NCBI GenBank assembly: GCA_016708905.1
Contig: JADJEV010000005.1
Location: forward strand, 248,001-312,000
Reading direction: 5' to 3'
Source of the DNA: Candidatus Methylophosphatis roskildensis
Lineage (GTDB): Bacteria > Pseudomonadota > Gammaproteobacteria > Burkholderiales > Rhodocyclaceae
Length of the DNA: 64,000 nt
This document shows positions 1 to 6,781 of this stretch, piece after piece. Position numbers and translations under genes: made by a program. The notes under the pieces are model-generated. The model made no database searches and had not been told where the DNA came from. It worked only from the letters and a program-made list of their open reading frames with translations. Positions within the stretch are counted from its first letter, which is position 1, and every line of letters starts with the position of its first letter.

Positions 1-148
1 CTCCTCGGACAAGACGAAACCTGAGGATCCCACGTGCCCATAATGCGAAGCAGAATCGCAAAAGAATGCCGGCCGGCCAGGGAATTGCCAGCGTCCTTTC
101 GATTACGGCTTCCTTCTCATTAGGCGAACAGGGCCAGGTCGACTGGGG
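1..148 (+). pseudogene. istA: istA 5' fragment (IS21 transposase), broken
   Basis: The last codons before the RIT element read GEQGQVDWG, the strongly conserved IS21 motif holding the first catalytic Asp of the DDE triad. Just upstream, a second frame reads RPARELPASFRLRLPS, which also looks like the residues that normally precede this motif, so a one-base shift near 115-123 seems to have damaged the gene before or after the RIT insertion. A stop is also seen in that upstream frame near 22-24. The N-terminal helix-turn-helix part lies outside the window. The continuation of the gene is at 3571-4693. Confidence 0.55.
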
Positions 149-174
149 CCTATGCCGAGATCGGCATAGGCCCC
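145..174. repeat. Perfect palindrome at left RIT junction
   Basis: Two 14-bp arms (145-158 and 161-174, beginning GGGGCCTATGCCGA) are exact reverse complements with a 2-nt spacer. The palindrome straddles the istA/RIT junction and its inner arm overlaps the 32-bp inverted repeat. It has no counterpart at the right junction, where istA sequence resumes at once. It may be a recombinase core site. Confidence 0.7.
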
Positions 175-202
175 ACAACGCCGAGTCCCGGATCATGCCG
201 AG
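171..202 (+). repeat. RIT inverted repeat, left copy (32 bp)
   Basis: Starts ccccacaacgccgagtcc and is the exact reverse complement of 3539-3570. A further inner motif CTCGGCATAG recurs at 249-258 and, inverted, at 3463-3472, giving a nested set of recombinase-type sites at each end. Confidence 0.9.
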
Positions 203-293
203 AAGTCGCTCCATGGTGCAGTAGCCAAGGCCCTGCGGGCGGGTGTGCTCGGCATAGCATTTCTTCCCCCAAGGTCGCTTTTTGGAGGATGAG

Positions 294-1529
294 ATGGAAC
301 AGACCGACGATAGGTTGTGGTCCCTGTTGCGCGCACCCGAAGGCCCACTGGTGCCGTACATCGATGCGTTTGCGAGGCAGCTGAACGAACATGGATTCAA
401 GCGCTATTCGATCGCTCCGCAGATTCGGCTGGTTGCCAAATTCAGTCGTTGGCTGAAGGCGAATCACATTGGCGTCGAGAGGGTGACGGAGGAACACGTT
501 CAGCGATTTCTGCGCAGGCTGAAACCCCGGCGATCGAGTCAGCTGGGCTTTGATGCTGCGCTCCACCGGCTCATTGTGTTTCTGCAGCAATTGGACGTCA
601 TCGATGAACAGGCGCCGCTCGCTGAAGCGACGCCGATTCAGATGGTGGTCGGCGCATTCGCGCAGCACTTGCGTCAGGACCGGGCCCTATCGCATGCGAC
701 CTTTGTTCAATACGTCCCGTTCATCGAACAGTTCCTGGCTGAACGGTTTGGCAACGGCGTCATCGATCTCTCCGACTTGTGCGCCGCCGATGTCGTCGGA
801 TTTGTCAGGCGACAGGCCGTCCGGCTGAGTCAGGTCCGCGCCAGATGCGCAACGATCGCCCTGCGCTCGTTTCTGCGGTACTTGCGTTATCGCGGCGAGA
901 TCCGACTGGATCTGGCGGCGGCCGTTCCGAGCGTTCCCAACTGGTCGATGACGGGAATCCCGCGGGCTATCGCCGCCGAGCACGTGCGGGCTGTCTTGGC
1001 AAACTGCCGACGCGACACCCCGGTGGGTTGCCGCGATTACGCAATTCTGTTGCTGCTGGCCCGATTGGGTTTGCGCGCAGGCGAAATCGTGGCGCTGACA
1101 CTGGAGAGCATCGATTGGGAATCCGGCTGCCTGACGGTGATCGGCAAAGGCGGTCAGGAATCGCAGCTACCGCTGCCCTGCGAAGTCGGCGAAGCGATTG
1201 CCATCTATCTACAACGGGGGCGTCCCGGCAGCGCCTGCCGGACCCTGTTCTTGCGCGCCAATGCGCCGATCCGTGGCCTCGGCTCGCAGACCAGCATCGG
1301 TTCGATCGTCAATGCGGCCATGACGCGGGCCGGTATCGCGACCACGCATAAGGGGTCGCATCAGTTTCGGCATGCGCTGGCCTGCGAGATGCTGCGGCAG
1401 GGGGCCACCCTGACCGAGATCGGTAGCCTGTTGCGACATCGCCACTCAAAGACGACCGGCATTTACGCGAAGGTCGACTTCGGGGCATTGCGCCCGCTCA
1501 GTCTGCCTTGGCCGGGAGATGCACGATGA
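294..1529 (+). CDS. ritA: Tyrosine recombinase RitA
   Basis: First and largest recombinase of the RIT trio (411 residues). It has an N-terminal SAM-like core-binding region and a C-terminal catalytic domain. Catalytic residues can be placed: Arg in GLRAGEIVAL, Lys in IGKGGQ, His-x-x-Arg in SHQFRHAL, His in LRHRHSKT and the nucleophile Tyr in GIYAKVD. ATG at 294 is chosen because GGAGG sits at 284-288 with good spacing; a TTG at 282 is in frame but would lie on this site. The stop overlaps the ritB start by ATGA. Family membership is clear; the exact division of labour among the three recombinases is not established. Confidence 0.88.
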   Translation: MEQTDDRLWSLLRAPEGPLVPYIDAFARQLNEHGFKRYSIAPQIRLVAKFSRWLKANHIGVERVTEEHVQRFLRRLKPRRSSQLGFDAALHRLIVFLQQLDVIDEQAPLAEATPIQMVVGAFAQHLRQDRALSHATFVQYVPFIEQFLAERFGNGVIDLSDLCAADVVGFVRRQAVRLSQVRARCATIALRSFLRYLRYRGEIRLDLAAAVPSVPNWSMTGIPRAIAAEHVRAVLANCRRDTPVGCRDYAILLLLARLGLRAGEIVALTLESIDWESGCLTVIGKGGQESQLPLPCEVGEAIAIYLQRGRPGSACRTLFLRANAPIRGLGSQTSIGSIVNAAMTRAGIATTHKGSHQFRHALACEMLRQGATLTEIGSLLRHRHSKTTGIYAKVDFGALRPLSLPWPGDAR

Positions 1530-2458
1530 TCACCCTGCGCGCATTGCTGGATGACTACCTCACGACGCGCCGCGCCCTGGGGTTCAAGTTGCATAGCGAG
1601 GGAACGGGTCTGACGACGTTCGTCACGTTCATGGAGCAGCGGCAGGCCGATCACATCACCACTGCGCTGGCCCTGGCCTGGGCACAGCAGCCGACGTCGG
1701 TTCAGGTCACCCAGTGGGCTCGACGGCTGAGTTTCGTGCGCGGCTTCGCCCGCTATTGCAGCGCAGTCGACCTGCGAACCGAGGTGCCGCCGCCCAACCT
1801 GATCGCCGGTCGATACCTTCGGCCGCAACCCTATTTCTTCGCTGACGGCGATATCACGGGCCTGTTGAAAGCCGCGCTGAACTTGCCGCCCGATGACGGC
1901 TTGCGGCGCTGGACTTTTCACTGCCTGCTTGGACTGTTGAGCGTGACCGGCCTGCGCACCTGCGAGGCCCGCGGGCTCACCCTCGACGACATCGATCTTG
2001 ACGCGGGCGTCCTGACGATTCGTTCATCCAAGTTCGGCAAGTCCCGCTTGGTGCCTCTCCACGCCAGCACGGTCCGCGTGCTTACCGACTATCTGCAACG
2101 CCGCCAAGGCTTCTTCACCGGACGCGTCGTCGATCAGGTGTTTGTGAACGATCACGGCACGCCCCTTAGCCACGACCAGGCGCTCGACACGTTCAAACAC
2201 CTGACGAAAGTCATTGGATTGCTCGCTCAGGCGGAACGGCGTCGACCCCACTTGCACGATCTCAGGCATCGCTTTGCCCTGGAAACGCTGTTGGCGTGGT
2301 ACCGCGACGGCCAGGAGGTAGAGCGACGACTGCCGGTACTGTCCGCGTATCTGGGCCACACGGAAGTACGCGACACGTATTGGTATCTCTCGGCGCGCCC
2401 GGAACTACTGAAACTTGCTCAAGAGCGGCTTGAACGGCGCTGGGAGCAAATGTCATGA
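1526..2458 (+). CDS. ritB: Tyrosine recombinase RitB
   Basis: Second member of the trio (310 residues). The catalytic set is visible: Arg in TGLRTCEARGL, Lys in SSKFGKSR, His-Asp-Leu-Arg in HDLRHRFALE, His in YLGHTEVRD and Tyr in TYWYLSA. The start ATG at 1526 overlaps the ritA stop (ATGA), indicating translational coupling; an upstream in-frame TTG at 1508 is less likely. The end overlaps ritC in the same way. Such strict coupling suggests the three proteins act as one complex, which is an inference from gene order. Confidence 0.88.
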   Translation: MITLRALLDDYLTTRRALGFKLHSEGTGLTTFVTFMEQRQADHITTALALAWAQQPTSVQVTQWARRLSFVRGFARYCSAVDLRTEVPPPNLIAGRYLRPQPYFFADGDITGLLKAALNLPPDDGLRRWTFHCLLGLLSVTGLRTCEARGLTLDDIDLDAGVLTIRSSKFGKSRLVPLHASTVRVLTDYLQRRQGFFTGRVVDQVFVNDHGTPLSHDQALDTFKHLTKVIGLLAQAERRRPHLHDLRHRFALETLLAWYRDGQEVERRLPVLSAYLGHTEVRDTYWYLSARPELLKLAQERLERRWEQMS

Positions 2459-3453
2459 TGCCGACGGTCAGCTTTGCGAGCGTGCTCACCCGCTTCTTCA
2501 CCCAGCGCCTGATTCAGCAGCGGCACGCCAGCCCCCATACAGTGGGCTCTTATCGTGATACGTTCCGCTTACTGCTCCGGTTCGCCAAGACCCGAACCGG
2601 CAAAGACCCGTCGCGTCTCGTCTGGGAGGACATCGATGCCCCGCTGATCAGCGCTTTCCTCGATGACCAGCAGGAACATCGCGGCATCACGGCACGGAGC
2701 CAGAATCTGCGACTGACCGCGATCCGCTCCCTGTTTCGATATGCCGCATTCGAACTACCCGAGCATGCCGATCAGATCCAGCGGGTCTTGGCAATTCCGT
2801 GCAAACGCTCCGCACACCCGCAAATCGGCTATCTGATTCGCTCGGAAGTGGATGCCTTGCTGGCCGCACCGGATCAAAGCATCTGGTCCGGCCGACGCGA
2901 TCACGCTTGGCTCCTACTTGCCGTGCAGACGGGGCTGCGCTTGTCGGAACTGACGGGACTCACTCGCCAAGAGGTGCAGTTGGGCACCGGCGCCTACGTC
3001 CATGTGATCGGCAAGGGTCGCAAAGAACGGTGCACCCCGCTGACGAAACAGACCGCAGCGGTGTTGCAGGCGTGGCTTGCGGAGCCTACGCGTGGTGACG
3101 GGCAAGTCGTGTTTCCGAACCGGTACGGCGGTCGCCTGAGCAGCGACGGACTGCAATACCTGCTCGCCCGGCACGTCGAAACGGCAGGCGACGCCTGCGC
3201 GTCGTTGCGACACAAGCGGGTATCGCCGCATGTGCTGCGGCACACGGCAGCCATGATGCTGTTGCAAGCCGGCGTTGATACGACCGTCATCGCCATGTGG
3301 CTCGGTCACGAGTCGGTCGAAACGACCCGCGTCTATCTCGAAGCGGACCTGGAGTTGAAACGGCAGATGCTGGCAAAGACGGCACCACCCGGCGGAGCGC
3401 CAACGATTTACCGCCCCGACGACGCCTTGCTAGTCTTTTTGCAGAACTTGTAG
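2455..3453 (+). CDS. ritC: Tyrosine recombinase RitC
   Basis: Third recombinase (332 residues), closest of the three to XerC/D-type integrases. The N-terminal SAM-like domain (about 5-100) is followed by a full catalytic domain: Arg in TGLRLSELTG, Lys in IGKGRKERC, HVLRH, WLGHES and Tyr in TTRVYLEADL. Starts with two ATGs at the ATGA overlap with ritB. Ends 85 bp before the right inverted repeat. All active-site residues are intact, so the element may still be mobile. Confidence 0.9.
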   Translation: MMPTVSFASVLTRFFTQRLIQQRHASPHTVGSYRDTFRLLLRFAKTRTGKDPSRLVWEDIDAPLISAFLDDQQEHRGITARSQNLRLTAIRSLFRYAAFELPEHADQIQRVLAIPCKRSAHPQIGYLIRSEVDALLAAPDQSIWSGRRDHAWLLLAVQTGLRLSELTGLTRQEVQLGTGAYVHVIGKGRKERCTPLTKQTAAVLQAWLAEPTRGDGQVVFPNRYGGRLSSDGLQYLLARHVETAGDACASLRHKRVSPHVLRHTAAMMLLQAGVDTTVIAMWLGHESVETTRVYLEADLELKRQMLAKTAPPGGAPTIYRPDDALLVFLQNL

Positions 3454-3538
3454 GCAGCAAGACTATGCCGAGCCACCACGGCCGGAAACGACCAGCAACC
3501 GGCACCGGAGGGGACGTTGGCCTTCGGCCAGACGTTGG

Positions 3539-3570
3539 CTCGGCATGATCCGGGACTCGGCGTTGTGGGG
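3539..3570 (-). repeat. RIT inverted repeat, right copy (32 bp)
   Basis: Exact reverse complement of 171-202. Its last four bases (GGGG) are immediately followed by istA sequence at 3571. Confidence 0.9.
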
Positions 3571-4693
3571 GGAGTTCGGAACCATTGCCGTCGGCGACAC
3601 TCGGCGTCGCCTGTCGTTCTTCGTCATGGTCCTGGCCTGGAGCCGGCAGATGTACGTCGAATTCACGCTCTCGCAAACCATGGAGCAGTTCCTGGCGGCG
3701 CACGTCAACGCCTTCAATGTCTTGGGCGTCCCCAAAAAGGTGATGGTCGACAACCTGCGCTGTGCCGTGCTCCGCCATCCCCGTGGCGAGCACGCCGAGT
3801 TCAATCCGCGCTATCTCGACTTCGCCCGCCACTACGGTTTCCAGATCGTCGCCTGCGCGGTGGCCAAGGGCAACGAGAAGGGTCGGGTCGAGCGGGCAAT
3901 TCGCTATGTCCGCGAAGCCTTCTTCGCCGCCCGTACCTTCACCGACCTCGAGGATCTCAACGCCCAGGCCGACGCGTGGTGTGCCGGTCAGGCCGCCGAC
4001 CGGCCGTGCCCGGAGGATCTCAAGCTCAGTGTCCGCGAGGCCTTTGCAGCCGAGCAGCCGCGCCTGCTGGGGCTGCCGGAGAATCCCTTTCCGACCGACG
4101 AGGTCCTGACCGTGAAGGTCGGCAAGACACCGTACGTACGCTTCGACCTCAACGACTACACGATCCCGCACACGCACGTAATGAGCCTGCTGACCGTGCG
4201 CGCCGATCCGCGTCGCGTGCGCGTCACCGACGGCGCCCAGCTCCTCGCCGATCACCCGCGCAGCTATGACCGCGATCAACAGGTCGAGGATCCCGCGCAT
4301 GTTCGGACGCTGGTTGAGCATAAACGCCAAGCCCGGCATCACCGCGGCGCCAATCAGCTCGGCAAGGCGGCACCGGCTAGCCTCGATCTGCTGGCCCGGG
4401 CCGCCGAGCGCGGCAGCAATCTGGGCACCCTGACGGCCGCTTTGCTGCGTCTGCTCGATCGCTATGGGGCTGCCGCGCTGCAGGTGGCCATCGTCGATGC
4501 TCTGCAAAGCGGCGTGCCGCATCCGAACGCGGTGCGTCTTGCGCTGGAGCGTCGGCGCGAGGCACGCCACGACCAACCACCGCTCGCCACCTGTCTGCCC
4601 CAACACGTGAAAGACAAAGATGCGCCGGTGCAGCCGCACCGGCTTGATGCCTACGATGCGCTTGCCGAGGAGAACAACGATGAGCAATCCTGA
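3571..4693 (+). pseudogene. istA: istA 3' fragment (IS21 transposase)
   Basis: Continuation of the IS21 transposase after the RIT element. It opens in frame with GEFGTIAVG, the residues that should follow VDW. The rve catalytic core keeps the second Asp (VMVDNLRCAV) and the Glu (NEKGRVERAIRYVR), followed by the C-terminal Mu-type region. An ATG at 3545 inside the RIT end would allow a shortened product, but it would lack the DNA-binding domain and the first catalytic Asp. Overlaps istB by 14 bases, the usual IS21 arrangement. Confidence 0.85.
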
Positions 4694-5426
4694 AGCCTTG
4701 CGCAGCCGTGCTCAGGCGTTGCGCCTGCATGGCCTGCTGGCACACTGGCCGGAGGCGGCCGAGTGGGTCGAGACACTCCTGTGTTGGGAGGAGCAAGAAC
4801 GTTCCCGGCGCAGCCTGGAGCGCCGTATCACGGACGCACACATCGGCCGCTTCAAAGCCCTGTGCGACTTCGACTGGGACTGGCCGAAGCGTTGCGACCG
4901 CGCCGCCGTCGAGGAACTGATCTCGCTCGACTTCCTCAAGGAATCGGCCAACATCGTGTTGCTCGGTCCCAACGGGGTGGGCAAATCGACGCTGGCCAAG
5001 AATAGCGCCTATCAGGCGCTGCTGTGCGGACGCACGGTGTTGTTCACCACGGCAGGCCAGTTGCTCGGCGACCTGGCGGCGATCGATAGCGATTCGGCCT
5101 TACGCCGGCGGCTGCGCCACTATGCCGCGCCCGATCTGCTCGTCATCGATGAGGTCGGCTACCTGTCCTACTCGAACCGCCACGCCGATCTGCTCTTCGA
5201 GTTGATCAGCCGCCGTTACGAGGTCAAGAGCTCGCTGGTGACGACCAACCGCCCGTTCGCCGAATGGTCCGAGGTGTTTCCGAATGCCGCCTGTGTCGTC
5301 TCGCTCGTCGATCGCCTGGTGCACAACGCCGAGGTCATTTCGATCGAGGGCGATTCCTACCGCCTGAAGGAGGCGAAGGAACGTTCGGATCAACGGGCAA
5401 AGCAACGGCGCAAAGGGAAGTCATGA
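4680..5426 (+). CDS. istB: IstB-type AAA+ ATPase of IS21 element
   Basis: IstB helps IstA select and capture the target DNA. The 248-residue protein has the IstB-type AAA+ domain: Walker A GPNGVGKSTLAK (about residues 100-111), Walker B LLVIDEVGY (about 151-159) and the sensor-like TTNRPF. It is full length for the family. ATG 4680 lies inside the end of istA. The gene is intact, but without a functional istA in cis it can only serve other copies of the element. Confidence 0.92.
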   Translation: MSNPEALRSRAQALRLHGLLAHWPEAAEWVETLLCWEEQERSRRSLERRITDAHIGRFKALCDFDWDWPKRCDRAAVEELISLDFLKESANIVLLGPNGVGKSTLAKNSAYQALLCGRTVLFTTAGQLLGDLAAIDSDSALRRRLRHYAAPDLLVIDEVGYLSYSNRHADLLFELISRRYEVKSSLVTTNRPFAEWSEVFPNAACVVSLVDRLVHNAEVISIEGDSYRLKEAKERSDQRAKQRRKGKS

Positions 5427-5650
5427 AGCCCTGGCTCCTGCCTTCCGGCCGCCAGCGCGGCATCCCCTTCATCCTCCCCGAGGACTGGACACCCGAACAG
5501 GCTCTGGCCGTCGTCGAGTTGCTCGATGATCTGCGCGAGATCATCTGGGCCCACTACCAGATCCCGCTGCACGAGCTACTGCGCGAACAGTACATGCCGC
5601 CTGCCCACGACCAATCTTCAACCACCGAACCCGCCGATCCCCCGTTCTGA
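5423..5650 (+). CDS. Small IS21-associated ORF behind istB
   Basis: A 75-residue protein starting by ATGA overlap with istB. It is acidic, with an amphipathic stretch DWTPEQALAVVELLDDLREIIW and a tail rich in Pro, Thr and Asp. Similar short ORFs with the pattern LPEDWTPEQALAV follow transposition genes on beta-proteobacterial mobile DNA. The coupling argues it is translated as part of the IS operon. Its function is unknown; no DNA-binding motif is obvious. Confidence 0.65.
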   Translation: MKPWLLPSGRQRGIPFILPEDWTPEQALAVVELLDDLREIIWAHYQIPLHELLREQYMPPAHDQSSTTEPADPPF

Positions 5651-5674
5651 TTGCCGTTCGACATCGCACCAAAC

Positions 5675-5702
5675 GACAAGGGGCCATTACAGGCCCCTTG
5701 TC
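5675..5702 (+). terminator. Strong hairpin behind IS21 operon
   Basis: Arms GACAAGGGGCC (5675-5685) and GGCCCCTTGTC (5692-5702) are perfectly complementary with a 6-nt loop. There is no T run after it, so it may act as an RNA stabiliser or a factor-dependent end rather than a classic intrinsic terminator. It lies 25 bp after the third IS ORF. Confidence 0.5.
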
Positions 5703-5751
5703 GTCGACCACTACCGCCGGCCTGTCGTCGCCAAGTAGTGACGCATCTACA

Positions 5752-5967
5752 CCGCCGGCAACAGTGCTCACACGCCACGCCGACCGCCGCATCCCACAGA
5801 TTCTCGGGGATCGGCGAGCGGTGCTGGCGAGTACTACGCCATTGCTCGAAGCGCCGATGAACTTCTTCGATGCGCTCGGTAGGCACGCGTATACGGGTGG
5901 GAATCTTGGCGAGTCTTATCAGCTGTCCTCCTGGGATGGTTGAAGCGACAGCTGACGATATCAACAA
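5752..5967 (-). pseudogene. 5' part of a small transposon-accessory ORF, cut by the IS21 end
   Basis: On the minus strand, the frame from about 5967 reads RIRVPTERIEEVHRRFEQWRS, then PIPENLWDAAVGVACEH, and then runs into the IS21 terminus. The pattern (charged, FEQWRS, IPE-LWDAA) is that of short helix-turn-helix-like ORFs that accompany transposase genes; in those the sequence continues into a basic helix missing here. The start codon is uncertain (TTG near 5967). This identifies what the IS21 element landed in. Confidence 0.45.
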
Positions 5968-6133
5968 CCTCGGCGGAATTCATGCAGGCTTGCCGGAAAG
6001 ACACTGTAATTCTGGCGCGGTTTTCACGCGCCAGCGAGGCCGCTGCTTGCGGCTACGCACCGCAGAAAAGAGCGGACTTGCGTCACAATATGCCGAGCAG
6101 GCTGCCTGTCTTGATAGCAAATGGAGGTTGATC

Positions 6134-6769
6134 ATGGCGCGTGTATTAATCATCGGGGCCAGTAAGGGCATCGGGCTGGAGACCGTCCGCAGCGCACTCG
6201 AGGCCGGCCATCAGGTGCGCGCGCTCGCGCGCTCGGCCACCAGCATGAGCCTCACGCATCCGCAGCTCGAGAAAGTGCGTGGCAACGCGCTCGTCCGCGA
6301 GGATGTCGAGGCGGCGCTGCAAGGCGTGGATGTCGTGATCCAGACGCTGGGTGTAAGTTTCGCGGAATTGTTCGGACCCGTGCATCTGTTCTCCGGTGCG
6401 ACCCGGGTGTTGGTGGCCGCGATGGCGGAGCGAGGCGTCAAGCGCCTGATTTGTGTGACGGGATTCGGCGCCGGCGACAGCCAGGACAGCATCAGCGTGC
6501 TGCAGCGACTGCCGTTTCACGCGGTGTTTGGCCGCGCCTACGCGGACAAGAGTATCCAGGAGCAATTGATCAAGGAAACTCCGCTGGACTGGACGATCGT
6601 GCGCCCCGGCGTGTTGACCGGCGGCTCGCGCACGGGGCGATACCAGGCGCTTGATCAGCCGTCACAGTGGCGCAACGGCATTGTTGCGCGCGCCGACGTC
6701 GCCGATTTTTGCGTGAAGCAGATCGGCAATCCGGCCAGCGTCCGTAAGGCCTATGTGCTGGTGAATTGA
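6134..6769 (+). CDS. NAD(P)-binding SDR/NmrA-like protein
   Basis: A 211-residue atypical short-chain dehydrogenase fold protein. The Rossmann motif GASKGIG is at residues 8-14, followed by the second strand and ALARSATS, where NADP specificity is set. Further along are DVVIQTLG, LICVTGFGAGDS and the typical WTIVRPGVLTGG. There is no canonical YxxxK with catalytic Ser, as in NmrA-like / SDR_a5 proteins that bind NAD(P) and often act as redox sensors or sugar epimerase relatives. GGAGG at 6123-6127 supports ATG 6134. It stands alone between two insertion sequences. Confidence 0.8.
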   Translation: MARVLIIGASKGIGLETVRSALEAGHQVRALARSATSMSLTHPQLEKVRGNALVREDVEAALQGVDVVIQTLGVSFAELFGPVHLFSGATRVLVAAMAERGVKRLICVTGFGAGDSQDSISVLQRLPFHAVFGRAYADKSIQEQLIKETPLDWTIVRPGVLTGGSRTGRYQALDQPSQWRNGIVARADVADFCVKQIGNPASVRKAYVLVN

Positions 6770-6781
6770 TGCGCCACCGCG
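6770..6781 (+). repeat. 12-bp direct repeat, left of ISAs1-type element
   Basis: TGCGCCACCGCG, identical to 8692-8703. It directly follows the stop codon of the SDR gene. It is the candidate target duplication of the transposase unit between the copies, although ISAs1 duplications are usually nearer 8-10 bp. Confidence 0.5.

Larger units (their letters stand above)
149..3570 (+). mobile_element. RIT element (recombinase in trio)
   Basis: Three tyrosine recombinase genes in the same direction, each overlapping the next by ATGA, is the defining layout of RIT elements. The block is bracketed by a perfect 32-bp inverted repeat (171-202 and 3539-3570). Removing 149-3570 joins gactgggg to ggagttcgg and restores the IstA reading frame V-D-W-G-E-F-G, so the boundaries are known to within the four-base G run shared by both junctions (145-148 and 3567-3570). 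The element is therefore 3422 bp if one G4 copy is counted. No longer target duplication is visible. RIT transposition itself is poorly characterised in the literature. Confidence 0.85.
1..5751 (+). mobile_element. IS21-family element (left end outside window), split by a RIT element
   Basis: The IS21 signature is an istA transposase followed by an overlapping istB ATPase; both are present, with a third small ORF behind istB. The istA gene is interrupted at 148/3571 by a nested RIT element. IS21 elements end in TGT/ACA, and the sequence ends a run of non-coding DNA with ACA at 5749-5751, directly where a different small gene (5752-5967, minus strand) is cut off; I take 5751 as the right end. 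The left end lies before base 1. No target duplication can be checked because only one end is visible. Confidence 0.7.
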
